The translations under genes were made by a program, and so were the position numbers. A stretch of 37,402 nt of DNA. Origin: a virus. Below, one piece after another: positions 36,495-37,402 of this stretch (positions are counted from its first letter, which is position 1; each line of letters begins with the position of its first letter). The notes under the pieces were generated by a model. It worked only from the letters and a program-made list of their open reading frames with translations. It was not told the origin of the DNA and made no database searches. The DNA lies in IMG/VR virus record IMGVR_UViG_3300049432_000213, positions 1-37,402 of that record; one strand, given 5' to 3'.

Positions 36495-37402
36495 TTTCCG
36501 AGGCGTCTCACTATGCGCCGGCTATGGCGGTCTCGATCTCGGCCTTCACATCGCCGAGCCCCGATATCGGACTGTTTGTTTCGTCGAGCGGGAAAGTCAC
36601 GCGGCGGCCGCTCTCGTGGCCCGGATGGAGGACACGGCCCTGGGCGAGGCGGCTGTCTGGGACGACCTTAGATCCTTCGACGGCCGAGCGTGGCGCGGCC
36701 GAGTTCATCTCGTCACTGCCGGTTATCCCTGCCAGCCCTTCAGCGTCGCGGGGAAGAGAGGCGGAGCGGCAGACCCGCGGCACCTCTGGCCGGACGTTGC
36801 GCGCATCGTCGACGAGGTCGCGCCGGAGTGGGTCTTCTGCGAGAACGTGGAGGGGCACCTGTCGCTGGGCTTTGCCGACGTCGTCGCTGACCTTCGACGC
36901 TTGGGCTACTCGACAAAGGCGGGACTGTTCACGGCGCGAGAGGCAGGTGCTCGCCACCGCCGGCGCCGGCTGTTCTTCCTGGCCCACGCCGACGGCATCC
37001 GACGCAGGTTATTTCCCGGACCTGGTCGTCAGCGCAGGGACGCTAAAGACGGTCTCGCCAATCGACATCGCGGAGGGGAGCGGGGGCCAGTTTGCGCTGA
37101 ACGAGGCAGCCCGATCATGGACGATGCTGTGGTTGACGCTGGAGGCGATCGGCTGGAGCTATTCCGCGACGGCCTGCCCCTCTTCGCTCCCGGTCCGGGT
37201 GAGCTTCAAGCATGGACGCGGCTCCTTTCTGAGCGGCCTGACACCCAACCCGCAGTTCTACGAAATGGTGATGGGATGGCCGATCGGATGGACCGCACCA
37301 GGGGCGCCGGTAACGGGGTTTGCAGCTTGGCTGCTGCGCTCGCGTGGGCTGTTCTCAAGTCTGCTTTCGGGCGTGATGGCGGGGGAGGAGGGGGAGCCCT
37401 GA
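36457..37402 (+). pseudogene. DNA cytosine-5 methyltransferase, collapsed by an apparent internal deletion
   Basis: Starts GTG 36457, within the Com-like gene, after GGGAG. The first ~180 residues carry m5C motifs: SLCAGYGGLDLGLHIAEPRY (I), TAGYPCQPFSVAGKRGG with catalytic Cys (IV), PEWVFCENVEGHLSLGF (VI), GARHRRRRLFFLAHADG (VIII). Beyond about 36990 this frame turns into nonsense. A different frame then gives SSWPTPTASDAGYF, LNEAARSWTMLW, LTPNPQFYEMVMGWPIGWT and ends TGA 37400-37402, a C-terminal region typical of phage cytosine methyltransferases. Intact enzyme unlikely. The intended role would be anti-restriction marking of phage DNA. Confidence 0.8.

Noticed and set aside
36302-37402. One intact 366-residue plus-strand protein
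   Set aside because: Its first half is shadow of the Com-like and methyltransferase frames; only the C-terminal part looks like methyltransferase.
1-37402. Phage ends, 5-bp target duplication, tRNA genes, CRISPR arrays, insertion sequences
   Set aside because: None could be identified. Both window edges coincide with stop codons of phage genes, so the ends probably lie outside.

Overview
The window is almost entirely a Mu-like (transposable) siphovirus genome or prophage, GC-rich throughout. Its Mu hallmarks are a DDE transposase with a MuB-type ATPase, Gam-, GemA- and Mor-like genes, a Mu-type terminase/portal/gpF set, a Mu I-type protease and a Com-like gene. There is no tail sheath gene. 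A tube protein, frameshifted chaperone pair and tape measure point to a long non-contractile tail like phages B3 and D3112. The host is most likely an alphaproteobacterium, possibly a sphingomonad; that is inferred from base composition and protein style only.

Layout. Bases 1-17305 (minus strand, read right to left) hold a nested protease/scaffold, decoration protein, major capsid protein, head-tail connector genes, tail terminator, tail tube, frameshifted tail chaperones, a 1266-residue tape measure, tail-tip and fibre genes, then lysis genes (amidase, holin-like, two spanins). Bases 17306-18721 hold accessory genes, including a secreted protein directly downstream of the repressor. Bases 18746-19549 carry an S24-type repressor and a divergent control region with two perfect palindromes. 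Bases 19550-28100 (plus) are a tightly overlapping early operon: Ner/Cro-like protein, transposase, MuB, small regulators, Gam, GemA, Mor-like activator. Bases 28185-35655 (plus) hold the DNA-packaging half of the late genes: DUF2730, DUF3486, TerL, portal, a MazG-like protein, and gpF fused to a possible nuclease domain. Bases 35860-37402 (plus) end with a small gene, a Com-like zinc protein and a broken cytosine methyltransferase.

How it works together. The repressor and Ner/Cro-like protein probably contest the 19.5 kb control region. The transposase and ATPase replicate the genome by transposition. The Mor-like protein probably switches on middle/late transcription. Packaging genes on the right and capsid/tail/lysis genes on the left must be expressed together although they lie on opposite strands about 17 kb apart.

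The points most worth attention are a textbook A_AAA_AAC frameshift site in the tail chaperones, matched double hairpins on both sides of the capsid gene, an internal scaffold start in the protease gene, four C9 tracts (two of which throw small genes out of frame by exactly one base), a frameshifted amidase, a methyltransferase apparently collapsed by a microhomology deletion, and the gpF-nuclease fusion. No tRNA, rRNA, CRISPR array or insertion sequence was seen, and the phage ends could not be located.
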